A stretch of 64,000 nucleotides of DNA from Acinetobacter sp. C26M (lineage in GTDB: Bacteria; Pseudomonadota; Gammaproteobacteria; Pseudomonadales; Moraxellaceae), in the NCBI RefSeq assembly GCF_023702675.1, contig NZ_CP098478.1, positions 2,666,001 through 2,730,000 of the forward strand. The letters run 5' to 3'. The position numbers and the translations under genes are program-made. How positions within the stretch are numbered: position 1 is the stretch's first letter; every line of letters begins with the position of its first letter. Shown here in pieces: positions 36,269 to 45,598 of this stretch. The notes under the pieces are model-generated. The model saw nothing but the letters and a program-made list of their open reading frames with translations, did not search any database and was not told where the DNA came from.

Positions 36269-36359
36269 AAGCAAACCTTCTTAACTCAATAAAAATAAAG
36301 AATCAGCAATTCATCATCTATAGATAGAAAGTATTTTAGCATTCCCAATACATATTATT

Positions 36360-36381
36360 ATAGATTATAGTTGTAATCTAT
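36360..36381. promoter_or_regulatory. Candidate operator of the TetR regulator
   Basis: The palindrome ATAGATTA-N6-TAATCTAT has 8-bp perfect arms and lies between the divergent regulator and transporter genes, a classic TetR-family arrangement. Confidence 0.6.
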
Positions 36382-36443
36382 TTTAATATCGTTCAATCAT
36401 CATCTGAAAGCCCCCTACAGCAAAGGATAAATACGGACAGTGT

Positions 36444-37658
36444 ATGAACAACAACCAAGATTCAAATTTCTCTAAAACTTTGATTATGATGCTGATTGGG
36501 AGTGCGCTGATTCTTGCCCTTTCATTGGGTGTACGTCATGGTTTTGGGCTATACCTTGTTCCAATGAGTGAAAGTTTTGGCTGGGGCCACCATATCTTCA
36601 GTTTTGCTATTGCCATGCAAAATCTGATTTGGGGAGCAGCGCAACCATTTACGGGCGCAATCGCAGATAAATACGGTACTAAAAAAGTGGTTATAGCGGG
36701 TGGCTTACTCTATGCCATCGGCTTAGTTCTTATGGCTTTTAGCTCGACAGGTCTTTTACTAAATCTCAGCTTAGGTCTCGTTATTGGACTTGCTTTATCA
36801 GCCACATCTTTTACTGTATTACTTTCTGCCGTAGGTCGCGCTGCACCACCAGAAAAACGCAGTATGGTGATGGGAATTGCCAGTGCAGCAGGTTCATTTG
36901 GACAGTTTATTATGCTGCCATCAACGTTACTTTTACTTAAAAGTATCGGCTGGTCATCTGCATTGCTGGTCAGTGCTTTTGCTATTGCATTCATTGTCCC
37001 CTTGGCTTGGTTATTGAAATCCCCTTCTTCTACACCACCTAAAGCGCTAAATCAGCCAAGTTTAAGCTTTAAACAGGTTTTACACATTGCAAGAAAACAC
37101 AAACCTTTTTGGTGGTTATCGCTCGGCTTTCTAGTCTGTGGTTTCCAAGTCGTATTTTTAGGGGTACACCTGCCTGGTTATTTAATAGATCATGGCTTTG
37201 ATGCCACAACAGGTACGATATTCCTAGCACTAGTCGGCCTATTTAATATTATAGGAACTTATGGTGCAGGCTGGTTGGGTGATCGTTATTCGAAACCAAA
37301 GCTACTCATGTTGCTCTATGGATTACGCGGTATTGCAATTATTGCTTTTCTCTTGCTCCCTCTCAGCACATTGACCGTTTATAGTTTTGGGATCATCATG
37401 GGTCTACTCTGGCTTTCAACTGTTCCGCTCACCAACGGAATTGTGGCCAATATGTTTGGGGTCAAATATTTATCTATGCTCAGTGGTATAGTCTTCTTTA
37501 CCCATCAAATCGGGTCTTTTTTCGGTGGCTGGCTTGGCGGGGTGAATCACGATATTGCAGGCAACTACAATATGATTTGGTTAGCCTGTTTAGTACTGAG
37601 TGCTTTTGGTGTTGTTATCCATCTTTTCGTGAATGAAGAGGCTGTGATTCATGACTAA
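36444..37658 (+). CDS. MFS transporter (monocarboxylate/OFA-like)
   Basis: The 404-residue protein has twelve predicted membrane segments. The MFS motif A-like loop AIADKYGTKKVVIAGGLLYAIGL is at about residues 72-94, and its counterpart GAGWLGDRYSKPKLLMLLYGLRG at about 274-296. The overall look is that of the OFA/monocarboxylate branch. The substrate is unknown. It is probably repressed by the divergent TetR protein. The last 8 bases overlap a 44-codon ORF. Confidence 0.85.
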   Translation: MNNNQDSNFSKTLIMMLIGSALILALSLGVRHGFGLYLVPMSESFGWGHHIFSFAIAMQNLIWGAAQPFTGAIADKYGTKKVVIAGGLLYAIGLVLMAFSSTGLLLNLSLGLVIGLALSATSFTVLLSAVGRAAPPEKRSMVMGIASAAGSFGQFIMLPSTLLLLKSIGWSSALLVSAFAIAFIVPLAWLLKSPSSTPPKALNQPSLSFKQVLHIARKHKPFWWLSLGFLVCGFQVVFLGVHLPGYLIDHGFDATTGTIFLALVGLFNIIGTYGAGWLGDRYSKPKLLMLLYGLRGIAIIAFLLLPLSTLTVYSFGIIMGLLWLSTVPLTNGIVANMFGVKYLSMLSGIVFFTHQIGSFFGGWLGGVNHDIAGNYNMIWLACLVLSAFGVVIHLFVNEEAVIHD

Positions 37659-37785
37659 TATAGAGCGTCATTTTAAATTGGTGTTGTTTGTCACGCTTCT
37701 GTGCTTGATGAGTCTTTCGATCTTGATCTGGTTTCAAACCCCTGATTTATTTGAGTACTTTAATCAAGCATTTTGTGCACATTAA
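37651..37785 (+). CDS. Small single-pass membrane protein overlapping the MFS gene end
   Basis: The 44-residue ORF starts at an ATG inside the last codons of the MFS gene (ATGACTAA overlap). AGAGG lies 9 bases upstream. It encodes a short basic N-terminus, one hydrophobic segment (about residues 9-28, L-V-L-F-V-T-L-L-C-L-M-S-L-S-I-L-I-W-F) and a polar tail. The 4-to-8-base overlap and ribosome binding site argue for translational coupling. It could be a small regulator or partner of the transporter. No family is recognised. Confidence 0.6.
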   Translation: MTNIERHFKLVLFVTLLCLMSLSILIWFQTPDLFEYFNQAFCAH

Positions 37786-37890
37786 AGCAGATAGCTCATG
37801 CTTAATCTTTGTCATATAAACATCAAAGCTCTGTCATCAAACCATCAAATTTCGATGCTTTAATGAAAAATAAAAACGTCGATAAAATGC

Positions 37891-37928
37891 AAAAAGCGTG
37901 TTGATCAGTCGATCAACACGCTTTTTTT
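37891..37928. terminator. Bidirectional terminator between MFS unit and DegS-like gene
   Basis: A perfect 16-bp stem (AAAAAGCGTGTTGATC and its complement, loop AGTC) is flanked by A and T runs. Confidence 0.93.
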
Positions 37929-37987
37929 ATGACTTCAAATAAATAAAGGCTGCTCATCAGCAGCCCCTATTTATCATCAAAGCGATG

Positions 37988-39172
37988 CTACTGTTGACGC
38001 TTAGGCAATGGAATATATTGCGATTGTGCATTTTGCTGCACTTTACGCTCTCCAACCTTAACCTGTAAGGTTTGTTGTTTACCTTCACGCTCAATCACCA
38101 CATCAATTAAACTTTCTGGTGCTTGTAACGCAACATAATTGATCAGATGTGATGCAGATGAAATTTGCTCATTATTCACTTGAATAATCTTATCGCCACG
38201 CTTGATGCCTGCGGTATCAGATGGTCCGCCACGTAATACATCCGCAACAGTCACACCAATCGGCTTAGCTGCCAAAACATCTTCATCGATGTTATTTGGA
38301 ATTAAGCTAATGCCCAACCAACCACGCACTACACGACCATCTTTCAAAATCGAGTTTAGTACTTGCTGACAAACCTTCGCAGGAATTGCAAAACCAATCC
38401 CTAACGAACCACCAGATTGCGAGAAGATTGCCGTGTTCACACCGATCAGATTTCCTGCAACATCAATCAATGCACCGCCAGAGTTACCCGGGTTAATTGC
38501 CGCATCGGTTTGAATAAAGTCTTCATAGGTATTAATACCTAAATCAGAGCGACCAGTTGCTGAGATAATCCCTTGTGTCACGGTTTGACCCACACCAAAT
38601 GGATTACCAATCGCGAGCACAACATCGCCCACTTCATTACCACTTAATTTAAATGGCAGTACAGGTAATTTGTCTAATTCAATCTTAATGACTGCTAAAT
38701 CAGTATCTGGATCTGTACCAATCACTTGTGCTTCAGCACGACGACCATCTTGTAAAGCCACCACAATATGCTCAGCTTGTGCAATGACATGATTATTCGT
38801 CAAGATATAACCATCTGCACGTACAATCACCCCCGAACCCAAACTGTTTTCGTTTTGAGGTTGCTGTGGCATTTGATTGCCAAAAAACTCACGAAACACA
38901 GGATCATTCAACAATGGATGATTCATCTGCTTTACTTTCTGCGTGGTAAAAATATTCACCACAGCCGGTGCTGCCACTTTTACCGCGGCACTATACGAAA
39001 CCACTCCACCCGTACGTGTCGTATCAATCAGTGGTTCAACCTTCTCTGCCGGCATTTTTACGCCATCAGCAGCCACCGTTGGCTTCGGTTGATGTGATTT
39101 CTGCCAAGCCAGAAAACTAAATATAACAAGAATGAGTAATACCCAAGGTAACCATGTAAATGCACGGCGCAC
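37988..39172 (-). CDS. Membrane-anchored HtrA-family serine protease (DegS/AlgW-like)
   Basis: The 394-residue protein has one N-terminal membrane anchor (about 7-23). The trypsin-like domain carries the triad His (TNNHVIA), Asp (DTDLAVIK) and Ser (GNSGGALI). One PDZ domain follows (about 285-375). A single PDZ and a non-cleaved anchor make it DegS/AlgW-like, so it probably cuts an anti-sigma factor or a periplasmic target when envelope stress is sensed. The target is not in the window. The start is GTG with GAGGAT upstream. It is monocistronic. Confidence 0.92.
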   Translation of the reverse strand: MRRAFTWLPWVLLILVIFSFLAWQKSHQPKPTVAADGVKMPAEKVEPLIDTTRTGGVVSYSAAVKVAAPAVVNIFTTQKVKQMNHPLLNDPVFREFFGNQMPQQPQNENSLGSGVIVRADGYILTNNHVIAQAEHIVVALQDGRRAEAQVIGTDPDTDLAVIKIELDKLPVLPFKLSGNEVGDVVLAIGNPFGVGQTVTQGIISATGRSDLGINTYEDFIQTDAAINPGNSGGALIDVAGNLIGVNTAIFSQSGGSLGIGFAIPAKVCQQVLNSILKDGRVVRGWLGISLIPNNIDEDVLAAKPIGVTVADVLRGGPSDTAGIKRGDKIIQVNNEQISSASHLINYVALQAPESLIDVVIEREGKQQTLQVKVGERKVQQNAQSQYIPLPKRQQ

Positions 39173-39359
39173 GTCTATTATCCTCTAGGCGAAATTATGT
39201 TATTAACCTAATTAATTGAAGAACTGGAAGTTTCCACCATTGTAAAGTAAATTGCTTAAAATCAATGCAAAAGTTAAAAAAGTTTTGTCTAGCTTTAGTT
39301 ACATTTAAAAATATGTTTTTATGGTTACTTAGAAAAGATGTAAAACTTTGAGGAATCGC

Positions 39360-40118
39360 ATGGCAAATTTGCATGATATTGTGCAATGGTGTAACCAAAC
39401 TTTAAAAACAAATGAATTTAAAGATTACGCACCAAATGGCTTACAGATTGAAGGCAAGCCTGAAGTCAATAAAATTGTATGTGCTGTGACTGCGTCGGAA
39501 GCTGCCATTGATGCAGCGATTGCTCAACAAGCCGATGCCTTACTGGTCCATCATGGCTATTTCTGGAAAGGTGAACCCTACCCAATTACAGGCATGCGCG
39601 GCAATCGCATCAAGAAACTCATTCAAAATAATATTTCCCTGGTCGCCTACCATTTACCTTTGGATGCACATCCAACTTTGGGCAATAACATCGCCATTGC
39701 CGATTTGATCGGTTTACACGACCTCGAAGCTTTGGATCCAAGCGAAAAGCATCCAATTGGCAACATTGCCTATTTAGGCGATTCACTTAGCCCTGAACAA
39801 TTTAAAGCAAAATTACAAAGCATTTTTGACTTTAACGTGCTTCATTTGCCGAGTGATAAAACTGCAATTAAAAAAGTAGGCTTCTGCACAGGCGGTGCGC
39901 AAGATTTTATTTCCAAAGCAGCTCAAGCAGATTGTGATGCTTATATATCTGGTGAAGTCAGCGAACGTACTTTTTATGAAGCGAAGGAACTCGGCGTACA
40001 TTATTTTGCATGTGGACATCATGCGACTGAGCGTTATGGTGTACAACGTTTGGCGCAAGCAATTGCACATCAGTTTTCAATCAAAACGGAATATTTCGAA
40101 CTCAACAATCCGATCTAG
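39360..40118 (+). CDS. Nif3-like dinuclear metal-centre protein (YbgI type)
   Basis: The 252-residue protein is of the NIF3/YbgI family. Metal-binding motifs are visible as LLVHHGYFW (about residues 61-69), the LVAYHLPLDAHPTLGNN stretch (about 94-110) and the C-terminal ACGHHATERYGV (His and Glu ligands, about 219-230). The family forms a hexameric ring with two metals and was once annotated GTP cyclohydrolase I type 2; true function is unsettled. The frame is open to a TTG four codons earlier, but the ATG at 39360 with GAGGA is preferred. Confidence 0.92.
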   Translation: MANLHDIVQWCNQTLKTNEFKDYAPNGLQIEGKPEVNKIVCAVTASEAAIDAAIAQQADALLVHHGYFWKGEPYPITGMRGNRIKKLIQNNISLVAYHLPLDAHPTLGNNIAIADLIGLHDLEALDPSEKHPIGNIAYLGDSLSPEQFKAKLQSIFDFNVLHLPSDKTAIKKVGFCTGGAQDFISKAAQADCDAYISGEVSERTFYEAKELGVHYFACGHHATERYGVQRLAQAIAHQFSIKTEYFELNNPI

Positions 40119-40135
40119 TTCGAGTCAACCATATG

Positions 40136-40161
40136 AAGGAGTGGAATTATTTGCACTCCTT
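40136..40161 (+). terminator. Hairpin after the Nif3-like gene
   Basis: AAGGAGTG and CACTCCTT form an 8-bp stem with a 10-base loop. The trailing sequence is CT-rich, so termination may be partial. Confidence 0.5.
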
Positions 40162-40468
40162 CTCTTCATAATATTTAAATGAATCCATTTTCAACTTAAA
40201 ATTCACCCTAGCATCGCCATCAATGCAACCTCCTTGCTGTATCTTCGAGCTTATAAAACTAAACTCAGAACAAATTCCCCTTCTTTCGTTAGCAAATCAA
40301 TTCCAGACCGAAAAAAACAAATGATAAATAAAATTTATTTTTCCTTTAGTTTTACCAAGATTAAAGTAAATGATAAACATATTGATTATCATTTACTTTT
40401 AAATGAATAATGAAAGCGCTTAAATTCATCGCAATAAAACCACATTGATTACAAAAGGAATCAAACCC
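40162..40468. other. Intergenic region and promoter of sodA
   Basis: No gene is visible. The left part has no structure I can name. The right part holds a 14-bp palindrome overlapping a Fur-like box (40363-40399) and the AAAGGA ribosome binding site of sodA. Confidence 0.5.
40363..40399 (+). promoter_or_regulatory. Fur-like box within a 14-bp perfect palindrome before sodA
   Basis: AAAGTAAATGATAA and TTATCATTTACTTT are perfect inverted arms around ACATATTGA. Positions 40378-40396 match the 19-base Fur consensus at 14 of 19 sites, including the core TGAT-N-ATCA. Fur repression of a Mn-type SOD gene is established in several bacteria. Confidence 0.6.
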
Positions 40469-41092
40469 ATGGCTTATTCTTTACCTGCGCTTCCCTATGC
40501 TTATGATGCACTTGAACCTAACATTGATACCAAAACCATGGAAATTCATCATAGCAAACACCATCAGACGTATATCAATAATATTAATGGCGCAATTGAA
40601 GGCACAGAATGGGAAAAACTTCCTGTCGAGGAACTGGTCGCCAAAGTAAATGAAGTCCCTACTGAGCTGAAAAATATGGTGATAAATAATGGTGGCGGAC
40701 ATGCTAACCATTCACTTTTCTGGACAGTCATGAGCCCACAAGGTGGTGGTGAACCTACAGGTGATATTGCTGAAGCAATTGATCAGCAGCTTGGTGGCTT
40801 TGATGCATTTAAAGATGCATTCACCAAAGCAGCGATTAGTCGTTTTGGTAGTGGCTGGGCATGGCTAAGTGTGACACCCGAACGCAAATTAGTGGTTGAA
40901 AGCAGTGGTAACCAGGACTCACCTCTTATGCATGGCAATACACCTATTTTAGGTTTGGATGTATGGGAGCATGCATATTATTTAAAGTATCAAAACCGTC
41001 GTCCTGAATATATTGCTGCATTTTATAATGTGGTGGATTGGAATGAAGTCAATCGTCGTTATCACCAAGCATTGCAAGCTAAAGCTCAGTAA
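40469..41092 (+). CDS. sodA: Superoxide dismutase, Mn type
   Basis: The 207-residue Fe/Mn-family SOD has metal ligands at His in MEIHHSKHH (about 27), His in [11 protein letters not shown] (about 81), and Asp and His in DVWEHAYY (about 168 and 172). The phrases [17 protein letters not shown] and [11 protein letters not shown] are typical of Mn enzymes, unlike the second gene's ANADTPL. It detoxifies superoxide when iron is short. The ATG at 40469 has AAAGGA upstream, and the longer frame from 40445 has no support. The tandem sodB is 227 bases away. Confidence 0.93.
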   Translation: MAYSLPALPYAYDALEPNIDTKTMEIHHSKHHQTYINNINGAIEGTEWEKLPVEELVAKVNEVPTELKNMVINNGGGHANHSLFWTVMSPQGGGEPTGDIAEAIDQQLGGFDAFKDAFTKAAISRFGSGWAWLSVTPERKLVVESSGNQDSPLMHGNTPILGLDVWEHAYYLKYQNRRPEYIAAFYNVVDWNEVNRRYHQALQAKAQ

Positions 41093-41319
41093 TTTTCGCG
41101 TCAGCTAAACCTAGCTCAGCATCTCTAGAAAAAACGGGTTAGAGTCTTTTAGAACGTTCACTAAACGAGCTAAAAACTCTAATCATTGTTGTATGGTATA
41201 TGTCTCATAACGAAATTTTTTGCATATTTTGTGTATTAAAAGACTGCCCTATTGTCTATAGAATCATTTACAATAAAGGCACTTAATGTAAAACCCAGCA
41301 AATTTGCAAGGAATGAAAC

Positions 41320-41946
41320 ATGACAACCATTACTTTACCTGCACTTCCATATGGCTATGATGATTTAGCGCCACACATCACTCGCGAAACTTTAGAATAC
41401 CATCACGACAAACACCACAATACTTATGTTGTTAACTTAAACAACTTAATCAAAGGTACTGACCTTGAAGGTAAAACTTTAGAAGAAATCATTAAAGCGT
41501 CTGCTGGTGATGCATCTAAAGCGGGTATCTTTAACAATGCTGCACAAGTATGGAACCACACGTTCTACTGGAACAGCATGAAGCCAAATGGTGGTGGTAA
41601 ACCTACAGGCGCGATTGCAGCGAAAATTGAAGAAGCTTTTGGTAGTTACGAAAAGTTTGCAGAGGAATTTACTGCTGCTGCAACAACTCAATTCGGTTCA
41701 GGTTGGGCTTGGTTAGTTGCTGATGAAGTAAACGGTAAATTATCTATTACTAAAACTGCCAATGCAGACACTCCACTTGCACATGGTCAAGTTGCTGTAT
41801 TAACAATCGACGTATGGGAACACGCTTACTACATCGACTTCCGCAACTTACGTCCTAAGTACATCGCAACTTTCTTAGAAAGCTTAGTGAACTGGGACTA
41901 TGCAAATGCAAAACTTGCAGGTCAACCAGCGGGTGTTGAGAAATAA
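41320..41946 (+). CDS. sodB: Superoxide dismutase, Fe type
   Basis: The 208-residue Fe-type SOD has His (HHDKHHNTY, about 27), His (WNHTFYWNSM, about 74), Asp and His (DVWEHAYY, about 158 and 162). ANADTPLAHG replaces the Mn-type GNQDSP stretch. It differs clearly from the neighbour, so the pair is not a recent duplicate. GGAATG precedes the start. It should be the housekeeping SOD, while the neighbour responds to iron shortage. Confidence 0.93.
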   Translation: MTTITLPALPYGYDDLAPHITRETLEYHHDKHHNTYVVNLNNLIKGTDLEGKTLEEIIKASAGDASKAGIFNNAAQVWNHTFYWNSMKPNGGGKPTGAIAAKIEEAFGSYEKFAEEFTAAATTQFGSGWAWLVADEVNGKLSITKTANADTPLAHGQVAVLTIDVWEHAYYIDFRNLRPKYIATFLESLVNWDYANAKLAGQPAGVEK

Positions 41947-41964
41947 TTTATTATTTCCCAAACT

Positions 41965-41994
41965 AAAAAACTGCTCTTTATGAGCAGTTTTTTT
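41965..41994 (+). terminator. sodB terminator
   Basis: ACTGCTC/GAGCAGT with a 5-base loop ends in eight T residues. Confidence 0.9.
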
Positions 41995-42212
41995 ATGCTT
42001 ATATTTTGATGGAATCATTCAACTCAGCCATTCAATTCACTTGCTCTTTTTAAATAAAGTCTCTTTTACATCGCTCTTAAATTAATAAAGATAGACCTAC
42101 TCTCATTGAATAATTTTTTTCAATAGAAAGCGTCTCATCACTAATAATCAGAAAGGCCATAATTAGTTTTCTTGAAACAAAGATTCAGTCTTAACGCCGT
42201 ATGTTAAAGCAA
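41995..42212. other. Intergenic region between sodB and aceA
   Basis: The region lies between two convergent terminators and is AT-rich. It has no ORF or structure I can support. Confidence 0.4.
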
Positions 42213-42241
42213 TAAAAAAACCCTGCTTTCGCAGGGTTTTC
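42213..42241 (-). terminator. aceA terminator
   Basis: CCCTGC/GCAGGG with a 4-base loop; in the leftward direction a T run follows. It lies 20 bases after aceA. Confidence 0.9.
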
Positions 42242-42260
42242 TTTTGAATTAGTTCAGTGC

Positions 42261-43865
42261 TTAGTGAGCAGCGAATTGGTTCATTGTGTTTTTAGCATCA
42301 TCGTGTGCTTTAAGAGCGTTGTCACCAGAGAAGATTTCTTTGTGATCATCACCGATGTCAGAACCCGCCATTGCTTGGTGTTTAACACAAGCAATACCAC
42401 CACGGATTTCTTTACGTTGTACGCCAGCAACATAAGCCAACATACCTTCAGAACCGAAGTAACCTTGTGCAAGCTCATGAGTAGAAAGAGCAGCAGTGTG
42501 GTAAGTCGGAAGTGTGATCAAGTGATGGAATACACCAGCTTCACGAGCAGCATCTGCTTGGAATGTACGGATCTTAGCGTCTGCATCAGCAGCTAATTCA
42601 GTAGCATCGTACTCAGCGCTCATTAATTTAGTACGGTCGTAAGCAGAAACGTCTTTACCTTCAGCAACCCAACGGTCGTAAGCTTGTTGACGGAAGTTTA
42701 AAGTCCAGTTGAATGATGGGCTGTTGTTATAAACAAGCTTCGCATTTGGAACAGTTTCACGTACACGGTTAACCATGTGAGCGATTTCTTCTACGTTTGG
42801 AGTCGCAGTTTCGATCCAAAGAAGGTCAGCACCATTTTGAAGGCTAGATACACAGTCAAGTACAACACGATCAATTTGAGTGTCAGCACGGAACTGATAT
42901 AAACCAGAAGCTAAACGCTTAGGACGGTGTAATTTACCATTACGTTTGATCAAGATTTCATCTTCTTGAGCATCAGCGATGTCAATTTCAGTTGTGTCTA
43001 AGTAGCTAATGTATTGAGAAGCGATGTCGCCTGGCTCTTTAACCACTGGGATTTTTTGAGTCAAGTCAGCGCCTTCAGAGTCAGTACGCGCAACGATGAT
43101 ACCGTCATCAAGACCCATTTCTAAGAATGCATAACGTAATGCATGGATTTTAGCGATGAAGTCTTCGTGTGGAACTGTTACTTTACCAGCTTGGTGACCA
43201 CATTGTTTCGCGTCAGATACTTGGTTTTCGATTTGAAGTGCACAAGCACCCGCTTCGATCATCTTACGTGCAAGTAAGTAAGTCGCTTCTTCGTTACCGA
43301 AACCAGCGTCGATGTCCGCAATAATTGGCACAACGTGAGTTTGGAAACCGTCGATTTGAGCAGTGATTTCAGCAGCTTTAGCAGTATCACCAGCTTCGTT
43401 TGCTTTTTTAAGCGCACGGAATAAATCGTTAAGTTCTTTCGCATCAGCTTGACGTAAGAAAGTGTAGATTTCTTCGATCAAAGCAGGTACAGAAGTTTTT
43501 TCATGCATAGATTGGTCAGGAAGTGGACCAAATTCTGAACGAAGTGCAGCAACCATCCAACCAGAAAGGTAGATATAGCGACGTTCAGTTGTACCGAAAT
43601 ATTTTTTGTTCGCAATCATTTTTTGTTGCGCGATAAAACCGTGCCAGCAACCTAATGATTGAGTATATTTGCTAGAATCAGCATCATAAGCAGCCATATC
43701 ACGACGCATAATCGCAGCTGTATATTTAGCAATATCTAAACCAGTTTTGAATTGGTTTTGCATTTGCATACGCGCAGCATCTTCTGGGCTAATATCGCGC
43801 CAAGTGTTGCCGAATTTTGCTTTTAGTTCGCGGATTGCATCAATCGCTGTTTGATATGTAGACAT
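42261..43865 (-). CDS. aceA: Isocitrate lyase
   Basis: The 534-residue enzyme is of the longer Pseudomonas/Acinetobacter type (E. coli AceA is ~434). The substrate loop KQCGHQAGK (about residues 218-226) has the catalytic Cys, and PIIADIDAGFGNEEATYLLARKMIEAGACALQIENQ carries the metal site. The phrases SPSFNWTLNF and MAYVAGVQRKE also fit. It splits isocitrate to glyoxylate and succinate for growth on acetate and fatty acids. A LysR-type gene is divergently transcribed 530 bases away and may control it. AAGGAA precedes the start. Confidence 0.97.
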   Translation of the reverse strand: MSTYQTAIDAIRELKAKFGNTWRDISPEDAARMQMQNQFKTGLDIAKYTAAIMRRDMAAYDADSSKYTQSLGCWHGFIAQQKMIANKKYFGTTERRYIYLSGWMVAALRSEFGPLPDQSMHEKTSVPALIEEIYTFLRQADAKELNDLFRALKKANEAGDTAKAAEITAQIDGFQTHVVPIIADIDAGFGNEEATYLLARKMIEAGACALQIENQVSDAKQCGHQAGKVTVPHEDFIAKIHALRYAFLEMGLDDGIIVARTDSEGADLTQKIPVVKEPGDIASQYISYLDTTEIDIADAQEDEILIKRNGKLHRPKRLASGLYQFRADTQIDRVVLDCVSSLQNGADLLWIETATPNVEEIAHMVNRVRETVPNAKLVYNNSPSFNWTLNFRQQAYDRWVAEGKDVSAYDRTKLMSAEYDATELAADADAKIRTFQADAAREAGVFHHLITLPTYHTAALSTHELAQGYFGSEGMLAYVAGVQRKEIRGGIACVKHQAMAGSDIGDDHKEIFSGDNALKAHDDAKNTMNQFAAH

Positions 43866-44395
43866 GATATATTCCTTTTGCGGATTGGCATCGAATGATT
43901 GCTAATAAATCCTGATTTTAATTAGTCTAGATTTAAAGCACCTCATCAACATGTATCACAGCTTAGTCTTTGGCAAGTGTTTTATCCAATATTCTGGCTT
44001 AATCTTCAGTATTTTCTAAAAAAATATATGTATAACCATTTTTCAAAAATACAAAAAACACAATGCAAACAACTGTTTTTATTAATCTTATAAAATACAC
44101 AACTAGAGCCAACCATCAAATTTCAGACTCATTTTCTAGACTCATCAGTTCAGAAAAAGCTAAATTTAGGTTGTCTAAACTACAGAAAATGACAATTTTC
44201 AGGTCTGTTTTGCCTCAATTTGAATAAAAAATTACGCCATAAAAAGCCGCTAAAATTAAAGAATTCGACAAAATGTGCCAAGTTGAAACATAAGCATTGA
44301 AGCTGTTGCTTTTATGTAGGATTAAGTTACACAAATCCCTTTGGATATGGCATAATTCAAGGCAATTCAAGGATTTTATTTTCGGTATTTTTTTT
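43866..44395. other. Intergenic region between aceA and the divergent LysR gene
   Basis: These 530 bases hold the two divergent promoters and are AT-rich. I find no credible ORF. LysR targets contain T-N11-A sites, but several occur by chance here and I cannot choose one. Confidence 0.5.
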
Positions 44396-45397
44396 ATGAA
44401 TCTGGAGCGCGTCGATCTCAATTTATTAATTTATCTTGACGTACTTCTTCGTGAAAAAAATGTCACTCGCGCTGCAGAGCAATTGGGTGTCACTCAACCC
44501 GCGATGAGTAATATTTTACGTCGTTTACGTAATCTGTTTAACGACCCTTTACTTATTCGCTCTTCAGAGGGTATGACCCCAACTGAACGTGCATTAGAAT
44601 TACAGCCACGTATTCGAGATGCGTTAGCTGATCTTTCAATGATCCTTGAGCCACGTACTGAATTCCGCCCTTATACCAGTAATCGTGTATTCCGGATTAT
44701 GACATCCGATTATGCCGAGGCAACACTCGTTCCACGTCTGGTTAAGGCATTACGTTCAGAAGCACCAAATGTTGTCTTGGATTTCTTGACCCCAAGTGAC
44801 GTGTCTTATCGTGATATGGAGCAAGGTAAAGTTGATTTAGCGATTAATCGCTTCAACGAAATTCCACAAAGTTTCCATCAGGTTTTGGTCTGGCGTGATA
44901 GCTTTAGCTGTATTTTAAATGATAAACACCCTGCAGTGACGCACCTCAATTTAAAAAGCTATTTAGATGCACAACATATTTGGGTATCTAAAACAGGTAT
45001 GGGTGTTGGCTTTGGTGTCAATCCAGAAAAACAAGCTGGGTTAGGTTGGATTGATCAGGCTTTAGAGCGTATCGGTCAACGCCGTAAGATCTCTGTTTTT
45101 ACTCGCCACTATCAAATGCCAGCGCTATTAGCTCAAAATGTAGATTTAATCGCGACTCTACCAACTCGTATGGCGCGTTTACAAACACAGAATCCACGAC
45201 TGGTTATAAAGGATCCTCCTTTCTATATTCCAGAATTTGAACTAAAAATGGCTTGGTGTCCGTTATTACATCATCATCCTGCACATCGTTGGCTCAGACA
45301 ATTAATCCTGTTTGTCGCACGTCAAATGATTGAGGAAGAAAATCGTGAGTATTTGTTGAATAATGGCAATTCGCAATTACCACATAGTTTTTTCTAA
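44396..45397 (+). CDS. LysR-type regulator divergent from aceA
   Basis: The 333-residue regulator of NodD-like appearance begins with N-terminal MNLERVDLNLLIYLDVLLREKNVTRAAEQLGVTQPAMSNILRRLR (helix-turn-helix about residues 18-50), then an effector domain (about 90-290). The longer reading from 44297 is rejected because the family starts at M-N-L-E-R-V-D. It lies divergent from aceA, so glyoxylate-pathway control is plausible but unproven. The mild TCAGCCA hairpin at 45423 ends the unit. Confidence 0.9.
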   Translation: MNLERVDLNLLIYLDVLLREKNVTRAAEQLGVTQPAMSNILRRLRNLFNDPLLIRSSEGMTPTERALELQPRIRDALADLSMILEPRTEFRPYTSNRVFRIMTSDYAEATLVPRLVKALRSEAPNVVLDFLTPSDVSYRDMEQGKVDLAINRFNEIPQSFHQVLVWRDSFSCILNDKHPAVTHLNLKSYLDAQHIWVSKTGMGVGFGVNPEKQAGLGWIDQALERIGQRRKISVFTRHYQMPALLAQNVDLIATLPTRMARLQTQNPRLVIKDPPFYIPEFELKMAWCPLLHHHPAHRWLRQLILFVARQMIEEENREYLLNNGNSQLPHSFF

Positions 45398-45422
45398 ACA
45401 GATACATTAACAAGATGAAATT

Positions 45423-45455
45423 TCAGCCATATCTTATGTGTGGCTGATTGTTTTA
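45423..45455 (+). terminator. Terminator of the aceA-linked LysR gene
   Basis: TCAGCCA/TGGCTGA with an 11-base loop precedes TTGTTTTAAT. Confidence 0.6.
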
Positions 45456-45598
45456 ATAATAATATCAATAAAAACTTATTTCTTTTACTTATTGATAGAT
45501 TATATTCTCTTACAGAATAAGCGAGTGAAATAATGCGTAACAAACAATTATTTGCATAAGCGAACTTATAGGCTGTGTCCTATCAACATAGGTGATGT

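Noticed and set aside
43800..43900. Short frame overlapping the aceA start (beginning ATGCCAATCC)
   Set aside because: No ribosome binding site in front of its ATG; overlap with the start looks accidental.
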